Below are positions 10,198 through 19,678 of a DNA stretch of 64,000 bases, in pieces. Within the stretch, counting starts at the first letter, position 1. Each line of letters begins with the position of its first letter. The notes below the pieces were generated by a model that did no database searches, was not told the origin of the DNA, and was given only the letters and a program-made list of their open reading frames with translations. The translations under genes were made by a program, and so were the position numbers. This stretch comes from Devosia sp. (GTDB lineage: Bacteria > Pseudomonadota > Alphaproteobacteria > Rhizobiales > Devosiaceae). The DNA lies in contig NZ_JAFKHE010000015.1 in assembly GCF_017307495.1 (NCBI RefSeq), positions 272,577-336,576 on the forward strand, in the 5' to 3' direction.

Positions 10198-11906
10198 TTG
10201 ACGAAGTCGAACTTGTCCACGTCGAACAGTCCGCGATCGGTCATCTTGAGGTGCGGGATGACCGGCAGGGCGAGGAAGGCAACCTGCAGGAACGGCTCGG
10301 GCAGGGTGCAGCCCAGGGCGTAGGCCGCTTCGCGCAGATGGTGGAGCTTGTCGGCCACGGCCTCGAAGCTCAGCAGGCTCATCAGCCCGGCGATGGGCAG
10401 CGCCAGGTCGGCAGTGACGCGCCCGCCGTCGGCCACGGCAAAGCCGCCGCCGAGCTCGATCAGCCGATTCACCGCCAGGGCCATGTCCGCATCATCGGCG
10501 CCGACCACGGTGATGTTGTGGCTGTCGTGGCCGACCGAGGAGGCAATGGCGCCGCGCTTCAGGCCGAAGCCCTTGGTGAAGCTCAGCGCGACGTTGCCGT
10601 TGATGCCGTGGCGCTCGATCACCGCGATCTTGATCACGTCGTTCTCGATGTCGGGCAGCGTGCCCATCTCCGAGACCTCGAGCGTCGCCGTCTCGCGATA
10701 GGTCAGGATCAGGCCGGGGCGGACCCCGATCACCGGGGTCTCGTTCTGGCGCGGGTTGGGCGGCACGATGAAGGTGGAAGGGCCGACGCGCTCGGCCTTC
10801 ATCGAGGCAAGCCCGACGGGGGGGACGGCCCGGCGCGCCTCGAACAGCTCGGGTCGGACGAGGCGCCCGTTGGTGATGACCTCGGCGACCTGGCAGGTCT
10901 CGAGGTCGTCGAGCAGGGCGATGTCGGCGCGATAGCCCGGCGCGACGAGGCCGCGATCCTTCAAGCCAAAGATGCGGGCGGCCGAGTGCGACGCGGCGCG
11001 GTAGACGTGGTGCAACGGCCGGCCCCGGGCGATCAGCCGGCGGATGGAGCTGTCGAGGTGACCTTCTTCCAGGATGTCGAGCGGGTTGCGATCGTCGGTG
11101 CAGAGCGCGACATAGGCCGAGGTGTTGGCGTCGAGGATTTCGGCCAGCGCGTCGAGGTCCTTGCTGACCGAGCCCTCGCGGATCAGGATGGCCATGCCCT
11201 TCATGAGCTTCTCGCGCGCCTCCACGGCGGTCGTTGCCTCATGATCGGTGCGGATGCCGGCGGCGAGATAGCCGTTGAGGTGGAGGTCGCTCAGCAGCGG
11301 CGCATGGCCGTCGATATGGGCGCCCTGGAAGGCGACCAGCTTGGCGACAATGCCCGGATCGCCCGCCAGCACACCGGGGAAGTTCATCATCTCGGCAAGG
11401 CCGATGACCTGGGGGTGGTGGCGGAATTTCTCGAGGTCGGCGATCTCGAGCCGTGCGCCCGAGGTCTCGTGCGGCGTAGCCGGCACGCATGAACTGAGGT
11501 TCACGCGAATGTCCATGACGGTGCGCTCCGCGCACTCGAGGAAATAGCGGATGCCGTCGGCCCCGAGGACATTGGCGATCTCGTGCGGGTCGCAGATCAC
11601 CGTGGTAACGCCGTGCGGCAATACGCAGCGGTCGAACTCGAACGGGGTCACCAGCGAGGATTCGATGTGCAGGTGCGTGTCGATGAAGCCGGGCACGGCG
11701 AAGCGGTTCTCGCCTTCGATCAGCCGCGCGCCGTTGTAGTAGCCGTAGGTGCCGACGATGCGGCCGGCGACGATGGCGATGTCGGTGTGGGTGACCGAAC
11801 CCGAGATCACGTCGAGCAGGCGGACGTTCTTGATCACCACATCGGCGGGGACTTCGCCGGCGCCGGCCTTGATCATGCGGGTGAGGAGCTCGGGGGAAAT
11901 GGTCAT
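10194..11906 (-). CDS. ade: adenine deaminase
   Basis: 570 residues, matching the Ade family over its whole length. Metal-ligand motif H78-L-H80 in [12 protein letters not shown], then '[13 protein letters not shown]', 'GHAPLLS' and 'CTDDRNP' are the conserved metal and active-site segments; the C-terminus has the typical '[11 protein letters not shown]' block. It converts adenine to hypoxanthine plus ammonia. It completes base deamination in this purine locus next to guanine deaminase and urate hydroxylase. It is the first gene of a two-gene minus-strand operon and is divergent from the small gene at 12029. Confidence 0.95.
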   Translation of the reverse strand: MTISPELLTRMIKAGAGEVPADVVIKNVRLLDVISGSVTHTDIAIVAGRIVGTYGYYNGARLIEGENRFAVPGFIDTHLHIESSLVTPFEFDRCVLPHGVTTVICDPHEIANVLGADGIRYFLECAERTVMDIRVNLSSCVPATPHETSGARLEIADLEKFRHHPQVIGLAEMMNFPGVLAGDPGIVAKLVAFQGAHIDGHAPLLSDLHLNGYLAAGIRTDHEATTAVEAREKLMKGMAILIREGSVSKDLDALAEILDANTSAYVALCTDDRNPLDILEEGHLDSSIRRLIARGRPLHHVYRAASHSAARIFGLKDRGLVAPGYRADIALLDDLETCQVAEVITNGRLVRPELFEARRAVPPVGLASMKAERVGPSTFIVPPNPRQNETPVIGVRPGLILTYRETATLEVSEMGTLPDIENDVIKIAVIERHGINGNVALSFTKGFGLKRGAIASSVGHDSHNITVVGADDADMALAVNRLIELGGGFAVADGGRVTADLALPIAGLMSLLSFEAVADKLHHLREAAYALGCTLPEPFLQVAFLALPVIPHLKMTDRGLFDVDKFDFVK

Positions 11907-12028
11907 GGCGTACCCGGGATCAGCATCCCCGAACGTCGGACGTTCGCGGGTTCACGGTCAAGTGCTGGCGGAACCCCGTACGACATCGGGCGTTGGTTTT
12001 TCACGATTGTTCTTATCGGAAGACCACC

Positions 12029-12205
12029 ATGCAGACCTACGATCCCCACAAGTCGACCACCGAGGTTCGCCAGGGCAGTCGGCGCATGCTCAACTTCCGG
12101 GTGCTGGTTTGGTCGCTGCTTGCCGTGATCCTGGCATTCGGGCTGGTCTACCTGTTCTTCTACCTCTTCAACTCGCCGCCCCCCAACACGACCACCGGCG
12201 TGTAG
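12029..12205 (+). CDS. small single-pass membrane protein, unknown function
   Basis: 58 residues starting MQTYDPHKST, with one hydrophobic segment near residues 24-48 (VLVWSLLAVILAFGLVYLFFY) and a short Pro/Thr-rich tail. The start was set at the ATG following the Tyr/Arg/Lys-rich leader; an upstream in-frame start at 11993 lacks membrane-protein character. The topoisomerase start lies 2 bp after its stop, which suggests co-transcription. No family was recognised. Confidence 0.6.
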   Translation: MQTYDPHKSTTEVRQGSRRMLNFRVLVWSLLAVILAFGLVYLFFYLFNSPPPNTTTGV

Positions 12206-12207
12206 CG

Positions 12208-13206
12208 ATGGTGAGGCTGAAGCGCGTCGGGCGCGAGGACCTGGCGATCAGGCTGGTCCGGCACGGGCGCGGCTTCGGCCTCCGTGACGCCGACGGCGAG
12301 ACGGTCTCCGACCCCGGGCTTCACCAGCGTGTGCGAAGCCTCGGCATTCCCCCGGCGTGGACCGATGTGCGGATCGCGGTGGCACCCAATGCGCATATCC
12401 AGGCGCTCGGTACGGATGCGGCGGGGCGAACGCAGTATGTGTATCATCCCGACTGGGAGGCGCGGCGCACCCGACACAAGCTCGAGCAACTGGCCCGACT
12501 GACCGAGGCCTTGCCGCGGATTCGTCGCCACGTGCATGACGATCTGCGCGAGCCGGCGGGCAGCAAGCGGCTGGCGCTGGCGCTCGGCGTCGCGCTGATC
12601 GACCGCACCGCGATGCGGGTCGGGCGCGAGCGCTATCTCGATGCGCGCGGCACGCGTGGCGCCGGGACGTTGTTCGCCCGCGACGTTTCGGTTGCCGGCG
12701 ATGTCGTCACCACGCGCTTTCCGTCCAAGAGCGGGAAGCAGGCGAGCTACGAGGTCCGCGACGGGCGGCTGGCCGAGGCGGTGCGCAAGGTGAAGTCGAT
12801 CCATGGCCGCCGCCTGCTCATGTACCGCGACGACGCGGGTGTGGCCCGCCCGCTGCGCACCGACGACATCAACCGCTACCTGCGGGCAATCGGCGGGACG
12901 ACTGTCACCGCCAAGGACTTTCGGACACTGCATGCCAGCGCCCTGGCGGCGGAGTATCTGGCGCGGCTCGCGCCAGCGGAAAGCATGTCGGGGCGGAAGC
13001 GGCAGATGGCTGCCGTCACCCGGCAGGTGGCTGCGTTCCTGCAGAACACGCCGGCGATCTGCCGCGCCAGCTACGTCGCGCCATGTCTCTACGCCCTGTT
13101 CGACAAGGGGCGCCTCGGAGCGATCTGGGCCGCCGGCGGTGCCGGCACGAATGGGGTTCGCCAGCGCGAGGTGCGTCTCGCGGCCGTGCTGGCTGCGGCA
13201 GGCTAG
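12208..13206 (+). CDS. type IB DNA topoisomerase (bacterial, poxvirus-like)
   Basis: 332 residues, the usual size of bacterial topoisomerase IB. An N-terminal domain ('GIPPAWTDVRIAVAPNAHIQALG') leads into the catalytic domain with 'RVGRERYLDARGTRGAGTL', 'KDFRTLHAS' and the nucleophile Tyr289 in ASYVAPCLY. It relaxes supercoils through a 3'-phosphotyrosyl intermediate. It begins 2 bp after the small membrane protein. Its TAG overlaps tail-to-tail (CTAG, 13203-13206) with the stop of the opposing GGDEF gene. Confidence 0.92.
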   Translation: MVRLKRVGREDLAIRLVRHGRGFGLRDADGETVSDPGLHQRVRSLGIPPAWTDVRIAVAPNAHIQALGTDAAGRTQYVYHPDWEARRTRHKLEQLARLTEALPRIRRHVHDDLREPAGSKRLALALGVALIDRTAMRVGRERYLDARGTRGAGTLFARDVSVAGDVVTTRFPSKSGKQASYEVRDGRLAEAVRKVKSIHGRRLLMYRDDAGVARPLRTDDINRYLRAIGGTTVTAKDFRTLHASALAAEYLARLAPAESMSGRKRQMAAVTRQVAAFLQNTPAICRASYVAPCLYALFDKGRLGAIWAAGGAGTNGVRQREVRLAAVLAAAG

Positions 13207-14654
13207 GCCGCGGCCTCGTTCCGCTCCTTGGCCAGCTCGTCGTAGAGCTTGACCTGGTTGCGGCCGGACTCCTTGGCCTGGTAGAGCGCGAAATCGGCCC
13301 GCGCCGGCAGGTCGAGGCCGTCGCCGGCGGCGTCGCGAGCGAGCGCCACGCCGATCGACACGCCGATGCGGACGTCTGCGCCGGCGAGCTTGTAGGGCTC
13401 GGAGACGCGAGAGATGATCTGTTCGGACAGCCGGCGCGACTCGTTCACGGTCTTGATCGCTGCCTGCAGGATAACGAACTCGTCGCCGCCGAGGCGCGCC
13501 AGCGTGTCGCCATCGCTGAGCAGCGCCTTGATGCGTCCGGAGACCTGCCGCAGCAGCTCGTCGCCGGCCTCGTGGCCGAGCGTATCGTTGACCTGCTTGA
13601 AACGGTCGAGATCGAGCGCGAGCAGCGCCACCGGATCGCTGCCGGGGCTGAGGCGCTCGAGCGCCTGGGTCAGCCGCTGCTGGAACATGGCGCGGTTGGC
13701 GAGCCCGGTGAGCGGATCGTGCAACGCCTGGTGCTCGGCCCTGGCGCGCTCGGCTTCTAGTGCGGCCGACGAGCGGCGCAGGCTGCGCATCAGGATGGCG
13801 ATGACCAGGCCGGCCACCAGTACGGCGATGCCCATGGCAGGTGCGGTTTCGGCGAGCAGCAGCGTGCCCGGACGGTCGGGTTGCCACTTGAACCAGGCGA
13901 CCGGTTCGCCGGCCTTGTTGTCGAGAGCGACGACGGCCTCCGCGGCGCCGGGGGTGGGGGCGATGTCGAAGCGGGCCCCGTCGATGAGGTACTGGCCCAT
14001 CAGCTCTTCGGCGAGCGTCCGATCGAGGAAGCGGGCCGAGACGTGGTAGAAGGCTTCGGAGGGGTGCACGTCGAACGCGTCGGACCAGGACAGCACGGGC
14101 ACGGCGCTGATCAGCGCCGGACGACCCTCGATCCTGCCCAGGTCGGTGGACCCGGGAATGGTGCCGTCGGCGAAGCCGTTGTTGTACGAGTCGATCGCGG
14201 CATCGCCATCGACTCCGCGCAGCGCGTCGACCACGGCCACGACCGAGGCCCGGTCGGCCTCGAACGTGTCGAGCGGCGCCTTGCCGCCATCGCGCAGCGC
14301 GTAGATCGGCTTCAGCGCATGGTCGAGGACGTAGATCCGGCTGGGTGCGTGGGTGGTGTAGATACCCTGGCCGAGGTTCTCGTCGATCCAGTCGAGATCG
14401 CCTTCGCGCAAGGCGGTGACCGCCTCGTCCCAGCCGGTCGCATCCTGCTCGGCGCTGGCGATGTCGTCCCACTCCTGCTTGAGGATGTGCTCGACCAGCC
14501 GGGTCTGGCGCTGCAGCGCGCGGTCGTCGCTCTTGGCCGCCGACCACAGGACGAAGCCCGCCGCCGTGCCCGCGGTGACAACCACGGCGACGATGACCGG
14601 GATCAGGACCTGAAATGAGAATTGCCAGCCGGAACGGCGTTCACGACGACGCAT
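13203..14654 (-). CDS. membrane diguanylate cyclase with CHASE4-like periplasmic sensor
   Basis: 483 residues. Transmembrane helix at about 13-35, an extracytoplasmic sensor of about 230 residues that looks CHASE4-like ('ATGWDEAV'), a second helix near 270-292, then a GGDEF domain with intact G389-GDEF. The domain should make cyclic di-GMP in the cytosol. The residues five positions before GGDEF are not RxxD, so no canonical inhibitory site is seen. It shares its architecture and the motif LWSAxxxDxxALQRQT with the next gene and is probably its paralogue. The ligand is unknown. Confidence 0.9.
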   Translation of the reverse strand: MRRRERRSGWQFSFQVLIPVIVAVVVTAGTAAGFVLWSAAKSDDRALQRQTRLVEHILKQEWDDIASAEQDATGWDEAVTALREGDLDWIDENLGQGIYTTHAPSRIYVLDHALKPIYALRDGGKAPLDTFEADRASVVAVVDALRGVDGDAAIDSYNNGFADGTIPGSTDLGRIEGRPALISAVPVLSWSDAFDVHPSEAFYHVSARFLDRTLAEELMGQYLIDGARFDIAPTPGAAEAVVALDNKAGEPVAWFKWQPDRPGTLLLAETAPAMGIAVLVAGLVIAILMRSLRRSSAALEAERARAEHQALHDPLTGLANRAMFQQRLTQALERLSPGSDPVALLALDLDRFKQVNDTLGHEAGDELLRQVSGRIKALLSDGDTLARLGGDEFVILQAAIKTVNESRRLSEQIISRVSEPYKLAGADVRIGVSIGVALARDAAGDGLDLPARADFALYQAKESGRNQVKLYDELAKERNEAAA

Positions 14655-14742
14655 GTTGAGCCCCCACTCAATCGGTGTCGAGGCGCGACCATACGGGCTG
14701 ATTCAAAAAGGGTAGTTAGCGGAAAGGGTTAAGGGATGCTGT

Positions 14743-16932
14743 TCAGGCAACTTCGGCGACGGCTTGCGCTGCGTCGGTGAGCAGGGTGGCCATGTCGCCT
14801 ACCGTCAGGGGGGCCGAGAACAGGAAGCCCTGGAAGGTATTGCATCCCATGGCAGCGAGGATTCGGAACTGCTCCTGGGTTTCGACGCCCTCGGCCGTGA
14901 CCTCGATCCCCAGCGCATGGGCGAGGGTGACCATGGCCTGCACGATCGGCTCGGAGCCTTCGCCGGTGCCGAGCTGGCTGACGAACGAGCGGTCGATCTT
15001 GATCCGGTCGACCGGGTAGCGCTTGAGATAGTTGAGCGAGGAGTAGCCGGTGCCGAAGTCGTCGAGCGCGATACGGACTCCGGCCTCGCGGAAGGAGCGA
15101 ATGGCATCCAGGGCCATCGCCTCGTGTTCGAGCAGGATGCTCTCGGTTATCTCCATCTCCAGGTCGGCCGGAGCCATGCCGGTCTCGGCCAGGATGTCGA
15201 ACACGCGCTCGGCGAAGCCTGGGTTGCGCAGCTGCGCCGGCGAGATGTTCACCGCCACGGTCCGGCCGGGCCAGCGTGCGCCGAACTGGGCGGCCCGGCG
15301 CAGGACGAACTCGCCGAGTGGCTCGATCAGGCCCGTGCTCTCGGCGATGCCGATGAAGCGCGCTGGCGCTATGTTGCCAAGGCGCGGGTGGGTCCAGCGG
15401 ACCAGGGCCTCGGCGCCGACAATGGTGCTCCCGGTCTGGCTGCACAGGGGCTGGAAGGCGACCCAGAGCTGGCCCGGCACGCGCAATGCCTCGCGCAGCT
15501 CGGCCTCGATTGTGTGCCGGCCCTGCACCAGTTCGTCCATTTCCTCCTCGTAGATGGCGGCGCGGTTGCGGCCGCCGGACTTGGCTTCGTAGAGCGCGAT
15601 GTCGGCCTTGCGGCTCAACTCCCGGCTGTCGTGATCGGTCGCGCCGGCAATGACGAAGCCGATGGAGACGCCGACGAAGGCATCGCTGCCCAGTACCCGG
15701 AAGGGGCGGGCGATCGCATCGACGATGCGGCTGGCGAGGGCGGAGACCTCGACCGAGCCGGAATAGCAGTAGTGGAGGATCGCGAACTCATCGCCTCCGA
15801 GCCGGGCAAGGATGTCGCCGGGCTCGACGATCTGGCGCAGGCGGTCGGCAACGGAGCGGATCAGTTCGTCGCCGGCGTTGTGGCCGAGGGTGTCGTTGAC
15901 CTGCTTGAAGCGGTCGAGATCCAGCATCAGCAGGGCCAGGGGGGCGTCGCGCAGCTTGAGGCTGCCCAGCCGCGCTTCGAACTCGCGATCGAAGCTCAGT
16001 CGGTTGGGTAGGCCGGTAAGCGGATCCTCGCTCGCCTGGCGCTCGGCGTCGCGGCGCTTGTGCTCCAGTGCATCGAGGGCGCGCCGGAGCCGGTGCATCA
16101 GCACCAGCACCAGCAGCGCGAAGATGACGAGCGTGAGTCCCGCGGCGGCGACCGTCCGTTGCAGCAGGTCGCTGCCGGGCCGGTAAGGCTGCCACTCGAA
16201 GAAGCCGACGATGCGGCCGGAGCGACTCTGCACCGGGAAGGCAGCCTCGCCCGGGGTAGTAGCGCGGCCGGTGCTGAAGCGCCCGATCCCGGTCATGTTG
16301 TGGTCGATCATGCGCCGCCCGAACTCGGCGTCGAGATAGACGACCGAGACCAGCACGGCCTCCCGACCGGCGGGCTGGCCGACATTGCCGCTATCGGAAA
16401 TGATCGGCGTGACGCTGATGATGGCCGGCCTGGAATCTATCTGCAGGTAGTCGGCGATGTAGGGCGGCTCGTCGACGTAGCCGGCCGAAGCCGCGCTGCG
16501 CAGGGCGCCGATGAAGGGCTGCAAGACGTTGCGGCGCTTCTCGAAGGCTGCCGGCGGCTGGGTCCTGCCTGCGATCGCTGCGTAGGCCGGCGCGTCGTCG
16601 GAGGACAGCACATAGCTCTCGTCGTGACCGAAGTAGCTGAACATCCACTTGCCGATATCGGTGGCCAGCCGAGCCGTGTCATGATCGCGGGCGGCGATGA
16701 CCGTGTCGTCCCGGATGGCAACGCTCTGCTGCTGACGCGGGACGGTGCCGAGTTGGGCCTCGACGGCATGCCTGATGCTCAGCGTCTGCCGCTGCAGGGC
16801 ATCGGCATCGATCTGCCCGGCCGACCACAGCAGGAAGCCGCCGAAGATCAGTGCCGTAGAGGCGAACACCACGAGAAACGTGGCCATCACCAGCATCGAG
16901 AGCGTTCGGCGGGACTTGATGCGGGTGGACAT
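14743..16932 (-). CDS. membrane GGDEF-EAL protein with CHASE4-like sensor
   Basis: 729 residues. Helix near 12-36, periplasmic CHASE4-like sensor, helix near 256-277, GGDEF domain (G379-GDEF) and EAL domain (E508-A-L, 'DDFGTGYSSLNYLKR', 'KIDRSFV'). Both catalytic motifs are intact, so it could make and break cyclic di-GMP; which activity dominates cannot be told. It lies 88 bp upstream of the GGDEF-only paralogue on the same strand. Confidence 0.92.
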   Translation of the reverse strand: MSTRIKSRRTLSMLVMATFLVVFASTALIFGGFLLWSAGQIDADALQRQTLSIRHAVEAQLGTVPRQQQSVAIRDDTVIAARDHDTARLATDIGKWMFSYFGHDESYVLSSDDAPAYAAIAGRTQPPAAFEKRRNVLQPFIGALRSAASAGYVDEPPYIADYLQIDSRPAIISVTPIISDSGNVGQPAGREAVLVSVVYLDAEFGRRMIDHNMTGIGRFSTGRATTPGEAAFPVQSRSGRIVGFFEWQPYRPGSDLLQRTVAAAGLTLVIFALLVLVLMHRLRRALDALEHKRRDAERQASEDPLTGLPNRLSFDREFEARLGSLKLRDAPLALLMLDLDRFKQVNDTLGHNAGDELIRSVADRLRQIVEPGDILARLGGDEFAILHYCYSGSVEVSALASRIVDAIARPFRVLGSDAFVGVSIGFVIAGATDHDSRELSRKADIALYEAKSGGRNRAAIYEEEMDELVQGRHTIEAELREALRVPGQLWVAFQPLCSQTGSTIVGAEALVRWTHPRLGNIAPARFIGIAESTGLIEPLGEFVLRRAAQFGARWPGRTVAVNISPAQLRNPGFAERVFDILAETGMAPADLEMEITESILLEHEAMALDAIRSFREAGVRIALDDFGTGYSSLNYLKRYPVDRIKIDRSFVSQLGTGEGSEPIVQAMVTLAHALGIEVTAEGVETQEQFRILAAMGCNTFQGFLFSAPLTVGDMATLLTDAAQAVAEVA

Positions 16933-17008
16933 GGGGCCAGCGTGACAACGACGTGGCCAGTGTGCCGGAGAGGCTTTTCGAACTCGTTACTGTCCTGCCG
17001 ACTTCCGA

Positions 17009-18250
17009 TCAGGCGTTGTCCTTGAACAGGACTTCGCGGTCCTGGGTGAAGTTGGCCAGGAGGGGCAGCGAAGCGCCGCCCATGGCGCGCGCGGCGTTGC
17101 CGATGCTGCCGGGCAGCAGGCGGAAGTGCGACAGGCCCTGCTGGTTGATGCGGGCGATTGCGGCCTCGGTCCGGGCGATGATCCGCTCCCGCACATGGCT
17201 TGGAAAGGCGCCGTCGATGAGCACCGTCCCGACGTCGATGACCGCTATGGCGGCGACGATCGAGTAGGCAAGGCTGACGGCCACCTCCTCGATCCAGTCG
17301 TCGAGTACCGGGCCGAGGTCGTCGCCCCAGTCGTCGGGCGACTGCCAGAGGATGTCCGGGCTGCGTCCCTGCGCGATCAGCTTGCGCTCGAGCGTGTAGA
17401 TCGACGCGACGTTCATCAGCTGGGTGGTGCGGCTGCCGCCGGCGGCATGGCCGGGATCTTGTGCCGGCATGGAGCCCAGGGCGCCGGCATTCTGCGTGCG
17501 ACCGGGGAACAGGTGGCCGTTGAGCACGAGCCCGCCGCCGATGAACGAGCCGATGAAGACGTAGAGGTAGTCGGCGTGCTCGCCGCCGATGCCGAACATC
17601 AGTTCGGCGGCGCAGGCCGCCGTGATGTCGTTGGCGAAGTACACCGGCCAGTTGCACAGCGCGCCGATCATCGCGCGCACGTCGACCTGGCGCCAGGCGT
17701 CGATCTCGGCCTTGGGGGCGCCGATCTCCTCGTGCCAGGTCCACATCTCGTAGGGGGCGGCGATGCCAACCCCCGCGATGCGGGCCACCAGCCGCGTGGG
17801 CAGGTCGGCGACCAGGCTCTCGAAGCCCTCGCGGGCGAAGCGGCGGATGCTGTCGGGCGTGGGGTAGGGGTAGGTCTTGTGCAGCAGCTTGAGGATCTGG
17901 CCGGTGAAGTTGATCAGGTACAGGTCGACGCTGCGACGGCCGATCTTGAGCCCGAAGCTGAGCGCGCCCTCGGGATTGAGCGAGTAGGGGACCAGCGGCT
18001 GGCCGACCTTGCCGCGCAGCGGGTTGCCGCGCAACAGCAGCCCGTCGGCCTCGAGCGCATTGGTGATGATCGAGATGGTCTGGGGCGACAGCCCGGTCAT
18101 GCGGGCGATGTCGGCCTTGGGTAGCTCGCCGTGGCGGCGGATCAGGGAGAGCACCAGGCGCTCGTTGTACAGGCGCACGCCGGTCTGGTTGGTGCCGCGG
18201 CTGGCCGCGCCGCGCCGCAGGCCGGATTCCCTGTTCGTGCCGGTAGCCAC
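17009..18250 (-). CDS. ROK family transcriptional repressor
   Basis: 413 residues. A winged helix-turn-helix (about 46-70, 'ADIARMTGLSPQTISIITN') is followed by a ROK/actin-like sugar-binding domain ('GVGIAAPYEMW', 'FIGSFIGGGLVLNG'). I chose GTG 18250 because AAAGGAGG (18260-18267) is placed 9 bp upstream; the open frame runs back to 18406 but without a site. ROK repressors release DNA when they bind a sugar. It diverges from the FrcB-like transporter, so it most likely represses that operon and perhaps itself through the inverted repeat at 18407-18435. Confidence 0.9.
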   Translation of the reverse strand: MATGTNRESGLRRGAASRGTNQTGVRLYNERLVLSLIRRHGELPKADIARMTGLSPQTISIITNALEADGLLLRGNPLRGKVGQPLVPYSLNPEGALSFGLKIGRRSVDLYLINFTGQILKLLHKTYPYPTPDSIRRFAREGFESLVADLPTRLVARIAGVGIAAPYEMWTWHEEIGAPKAEIDAWRQVDVRAMIGALCNWPVYFANDITAACAAELMFGIGGEHADYLYVFIGSFIGGGLVLNGHLFPGRTQNAGALGSMPAQDPGHAAGGSRTTQLMNVASIYTLERKLIAQGRSPDILWQSPDDWGDDLGPVLDDWIEEVAVSLAYSIVAAIAVIDVGTVLIDGAFPSHVRERIIARTEAAIARINQQGLSHFRLLPGSIGNAARAMGGASLPLLANFTQDREVLFKDNA

Positions 18251-18406
18251 TGCGCCCGACCTCCTTTCGACTGCATCTGTTGACAATTGCCGGCTGCTCC
18301 GCGTCACGGCCAGAAAAGCCATGGCGTCGGCAAAAGTGCAATCGATTACATGGGGTTCGCACCCCCTCCCGGACGAAAGGATTATCCGCGAACACTCACA
18401 AGTCAA

Positions 18407-18435
18407 TTAATAAATCAAATGGACTAATTTATTGA
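18407..18435. promoter_or_regulatory. candidate ROK operator between repressor and transporter genes
   Basis: Half-sites TTAATAAAT (18407-18415) and ATTTATTGA (18427-18435) match as an inverted repeat at 8 of 9 positions with an 11-bp spacer. It is conspicuously AT-rich in GC-rich DNA and sits between the divergent genes. The Xyl/NagC class of ROK repressors binds AT-rich dyads of this kind. Assignment is inferred. Confidence 0.5.
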
Positions 18436-18572
18436 CAGAAGGCGACCCTTGCGCTGTTATCGGGGCCGGCGGGGGGAGGAACGGCGCGCCAAGCTGGCCT
18501 TGCCTCCTGTCCCGATCCGCGCCGGAGCCAACCGGAGAGCAGGGTCGGGCTCTGCAACACTGGGAGGATTTC

Positions 18573-19592
18573 ATGGGAACACTCGGTTTTCTGAAGACTG
18601 CGTTCGCGGGTGCGCTGGTCGCCGCCGCGATGGCCGGCACGGCCTATGCGCAGGAGGTCACGGTCGGTCTCATCACCAAGACCGAGACCAACCCGTTCTT
18701 CGTCAAGATGCGCGAGGGCGCCGAGGCCAAGGCCAAGGAGCTCAACCTCAAGCTGATCACCGCTGCCGGCAAGTTCGACGGCGACAACGACGCGCAGGTG
18801 GCCGCGATCGAGAACCTGATCTCGGCCGGCGCCAAGGGTTTTGCGATCGTCCCCTCTGACAGCAAGGCCATCGTGCCGACCATCCAGAAGGCCAAGGATG
18901 CCGGCCTGATGGTGATCGTGCTCGATACCCCGCTCGATCCGATGGATGCCGCCACCGCGACCTTCGCCACCGACAACCGCAAGGCGGGTGAGCTGATCGG
19001 CAAGTGGGCCGCCGGCACACTGGGCGACAAGGCCAAGGACGCCTCGATCGTGCTCCTCGACCTCGCCACCAACCAGCCGACCGTCGACTACCTGCGCGAC
19101 CAGGGCTTCATGGCCGGCTTCGGCATCGACGTGAAGGATCCCAACAAGTACGGCGACGAGACCGATCCGCGCATCTGCACGCACGAAATCAGCCAGGGCG
19201 ACCAGGAAAAGGGCCGCACCGCGATGGAGAACGCGCTGCAGAAGTGCCCGAACGTCAACGTGGTCTACACCATCAACGAGCCTGCCGCGGCGGGGGCCTG
19301 GGAAGCGCTCAAGGCCGTGGGCAAGGATGACGGCTCGGTGCTGATCGTCTCGGTCGACGGCGGCTGCCCGGGCGTCGCCAACGTCAAGGCCGGCATCATC
19401 GGCGCCACCAGCCAGCAGTATCCGCTGAAGATGGCTTCGATGGCGCTCGAGGCGATCGCGACGGGCAAGCTGCCCGAGATCGACCCCAAGATGGGCTTCT
19501 TCGATACAGGCGCCACGCTCGTCACGGACAAGCCGGTCGCCGGCGTCGATTCGATCGATACCGCCAAGGGTGCCGAGCTCTGCTGGGGCTGA
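18573..19592 (+). CDS. FrcB-like sugar ABC transporter substrate-binding protein
   Basis: 339 residues with a Sec signal peptide (cleavage near TAYA-Q, about residue 27) and a type I periplasmic binding fold. '[14 protein letters not shown]', '[10 protein letters not shown]' and 'SVDGGCPGV' closely resemble the rhizobial fructose-binding protein FrcB as I recall it. ATG 18573 has GGGAGG 5 bp upstream; an earlier in-frame start lacks a signal peptide. It is the first gene of the sugar/polyol operon and the ROK repressor is divergent. The sugar is not certain: the dehydrogenases downstream point to a polyol or a related sugar. Confidence 0.9.
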   Translation: MGTLGFLKTAFAGALVAAAMAGTAYAQEVTVGLITKTETNPFFVKMREGAEAKAKELNLKLITAAGKFDGDNDAQVAAIENLISAGAKGFAIVPSDSKAIVPTIQKAKDAGLMVIVLDTPLDPMDAATATFATDNRKAGELIGKWAAGTLGDKAKDASIVLLDLATNQPTVDYLRDQGFMAGFGIDVKDPNKYGDETDPRICTHEISQGDQEKGRTAMENALQKCPNVNVVYTINEPAAAGAWEALKAVGKDDGSVLIVSVDGGCPGVANVKAGIIGATSQQYPLKMASMALEAIATGKLPEIDPKMGFFDTGATLVTDKPVAGVDSIDTAKGAELCWG

Positions 19593-19613
19593 TCGGCTGA
19601 CGGTTCCAATTCG

Positions 19614-19640
19614 GGCTCCCGCGCCGCCGGTGCGGGAGCC
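19614..19640 (+). terminator. intercistronic stem-loop after the binding-protein gene
   Basis: A perfect 9-bp stem GGCTCCCGC / GCGGGAGCC encloses a 9-nt loop with no U run after it. Such hairpins after binding-protein genes partly terminate or protect the upstream mRNA, which keeps binding protein in excess over the permease. Confidence 0.55.
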
Positions 19641-19678
19641 ATCGACATCCACAGGCGTCCTTGGGGAGAGGGGACACG

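Noticed and set aside
9142..11492. Long plus-strand frames opposite the hydrolase and adenine deaminase
   Set aside because: Composition typical of antisense shadow; the minus-strand genes have catalytic motifs and coupled ends.
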